From the NCBI GenBank assembly GCA_013298675.1, contig JAAFIJ010000038.1, positions 1-13,534 of the forward strand: a DNA stretch of 13,534 nt, read 5' to 3'. This DNA is from Rhodobacterales bacterium (GTDB lineage: Bacteria; Pseudomonadota; Alphaproteobacteria; Rhodobacterales; Rhodobacteraceae). Below, piece by piece: positions 12,580 through 13,534 of this stretch (positions are counted from its first letter, which is position 1; the number at the start of each line of letters is the position of its first letter). Below the pieces are notes generated by a model. The model was given only the letters and a program-made list of their open reading frames with translations. It was not told the origin of the DNA and searched no databases. A program made the position numbers and the translations under genes.

Positions 12580-13245
12580 TCAGGCCACCCGAATGACCGC
12601 TTTGCGACGCTGCAATCCGGCCAATGCCCCCAAAGCACCGATCAACAGCACGCCACCTGCAGGCAGCGGAACCGGGGCCACGATGTCGATCCCGGTGATC
12701 GAGGCTTTGGAACTGAAGGTATTGCCCAAGAACAGGCCCGTGCCACCGCCAAAGCTGAACGACACCTTGGATCCGTCGGGCAGGGTCAGGTTTTGTGGCG
12801 TGACCGAGGTCCAGGTCAGGGTGTCCGCCACGATGCTGCCAAGAAGCAAAAAGGAGCTGTTCGTGCCAGAGCCGGCCACGCTGACCAGCGGCGAGGAAAA
12901 GGCCAGAACTGCGCTGATGTTATAAGAGCGCGGGCTAAGGCCGGTGGTGCCTTTGCCGGTGAAGGAAATGAATTCGAAGGTCGAGGTGGTGCCCGTGCCG
13001 ATGGTATAGGTGGACCCGGTGGTCAAGCTTGGCGCCAAAGACGCCGTAACACCGCAGCGGGAAAGGGTGCAAACAAGGCCACCACCGCTGGCCGCAGAGA
13101 GCGTCACCGAAGAATTGGCCCGGTCGACCACGAAATCAAGCGTGGCGGCCTGTGCCTGATTTGCCATTCCAAGGCTGGTCATGCCGAGGCCGGCGATCAG
13201 AGCAAGTTTTGCCAGGCCCGTGGTTTTGAAAAATGTGCGGAACAT
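12580..13245 (-). CDS. VPLPA-CTERM sorting domain protein (second substrate)
   Basis: This is a 221-residue exported protein. A Sec signal peptide (starting MFRTFFKTTGLAKLALIAGL, cleavage probably after AQA near residue 33) leads into a Ser/Thr/Gly-rich mature part of about 155 residues, probably beta-rich, containing one close Cys pair (CTLSRC). The C-terminus is a complete sorting signal: VPLPA (192-196), a Gly/Leu/Ala hydrophobic helix (about 197-211) and QRRK (212-215). It is expected to be processed by the XrtD encoded at 433-2040. The start at 13245 is preceded by AAAGGA with good spacing, and a longer frame from 13311 would bury the signal peptide. Outside signal and anchor it shows little resemblance to the other VPLPA protein, so they are co-sorted rather than recent duplicates. 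Its function is unknown. Confidence 0.9.
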   Translation of the reverse strand: MFRTFFKTTGLAKLALIAGLGMTSLGMANQAQAATLDFVVDRANSSVTLSAASGGGLVCTLSRCGVTASLAPSLTTGSTYTIGTGTTSTFEFISFTGKGTTGLSPRSYNISAVLAFSSPLVSVAGSGTNSSFLLLGSIVADTLTWTSVTPQNLTLPDGSKVSFSFGGGTGLFLGNTFSSKASITGIDIVAPVPLPAGGVLLIGALGALAGLQRRKAVIRVA

Positions 13246-13534
13246 GAGAGTCCTTTCAGTAGATGTTTGGTCAGCCCGTATTTGGCGGCACTGGGTGGTG
13301 CTGGGTGGCACGCGGGGTGCATCGACATATTTTTGCCATATATGCCCAAAATCCGGGAAGGAAATTTCTGATTTACCCTAAATATCAACCTATGGTTGTT
13401 TTATTGGCTTTTGCCGGGAAACAGACCCTAAGGTTGTCGGCAACTGTCTTGACCGCCGGGACAGTTGTGGCAGCGCGCCCCGGCAGGCTTGGCCCGAATC
13501 ACGCCACAATGTGGGGAACAAGAGAGGCCGAGTG
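13246..13534. other. Upstream region of the second VPLPA gene and right edge
   Basis: No gene is supported in these 289 bp. The leader element with AAAGGA lies at 13250-13267. Further out are a sigma-54-like GG-N10-GC sequence on the plus strand (13306-13322), a dyad with an ATATAT centre (13329-13352), a repeated CCTA(T/A)GGTTGT (13389-13399 and 13427-13437), and an 8-bp inverted repeat CAACTGTC/GACAGTTG with an 11-base loop (13441-13467). A plus-strand gene may begin beyond the right edge. Confidence 0.5.

Noticed and set aside
12304..13371. 355-codon plus-strand open frame
   Set aside because: It is the complement of the second VPLPA gene plus its terminator; the protein is Gly/Arg/Gln-rich with no domain, while the minus strand shows signal peptide, sorting signal and binding site.
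1..13534. tRNA, rRNA or insertion-sequence genes
   Set aside because: I saw no transposase frame, no terminal inverted repeats with target duplication, and no tRNA-like cloverleaf or rRNA motifs on reading.

Overview
The window looks like the replication and maintenance backbone of an extrachromosomal replicon (plasmid or chromid) from an alphaproteobacterium of the order Rhodobacterales (Rhodobacteraceae/roseobacter type). The reasons are a replication initiator that resembles the RPA (RepA) family of that order, a parA-parB pair with an alphaproteobacterial style ParA, an RHE_PE00001-like plasmid protein, GC-rich codon use, and a VPLPA-CTERM protein-sorting system with its exosortase XrtD. 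Family names come from recognition of motifs and overall sequence feel; no search was run.

Layout, left to right. 1-432: no convincing gene, only upstream sequence with small dyads. 433-2040 (+): exosortase XrtD fused to an EpsI-like C-terminal domain, closed by a strong hairpin at 2052-2089. 2167-2382 (-): a 71-residue putative membrane protein of unknown function. 2629-3900 (-): RHE_PE00001-like protein with a C-terminal winged helix. 4078-5127 (+): tyrosine recombinase with a complete catalytic set, divergent from the previous gene. 5128-5405: dense cis-acting region with a 15-bp palindrome, a 42-bp dyad and three 16/17-bp tandem repeats. 5406-6785 and 6789-7907 (+): parA and parB, 3 bp apart. 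7946-9307 (-): a second ParA-like gene that has lost both Walker A lysines. 9308-9819: probable origin, with an AT-rich stretch, three 22-bp-spaced iterons and a perfect DnaA box. 9820-10905 (+): replication initiator repA. 11072-11593 and 12580-13245 (-): two secreted VPLPA-CTERM proteins, each followed by its own terminator hairpin and separated by almost 1 kb of non-coding DNA rich in dyads and direct repeats. 13246-13534: upstream sequence with further dyads.

How it fits together. RepA acting on the iterons with host DnaA should start replication. ParA and ParB acting on nearby centromere-like sites should segregate the copies. The recombinase may resolve multimers or mediate integration. 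The cargo is an envelope sorting system: the two VPLPA proteins are exported by signal peptides and should be cleaved at VPLPA by XrtD, encoded on the same replicon. The most unusual points are the Walker-A-defective ParA paralogue beside the origin, the identical 15-bp palindrome present both upstream of parA and inside parB, and the linkage of exosortase, substrates and replication genes.
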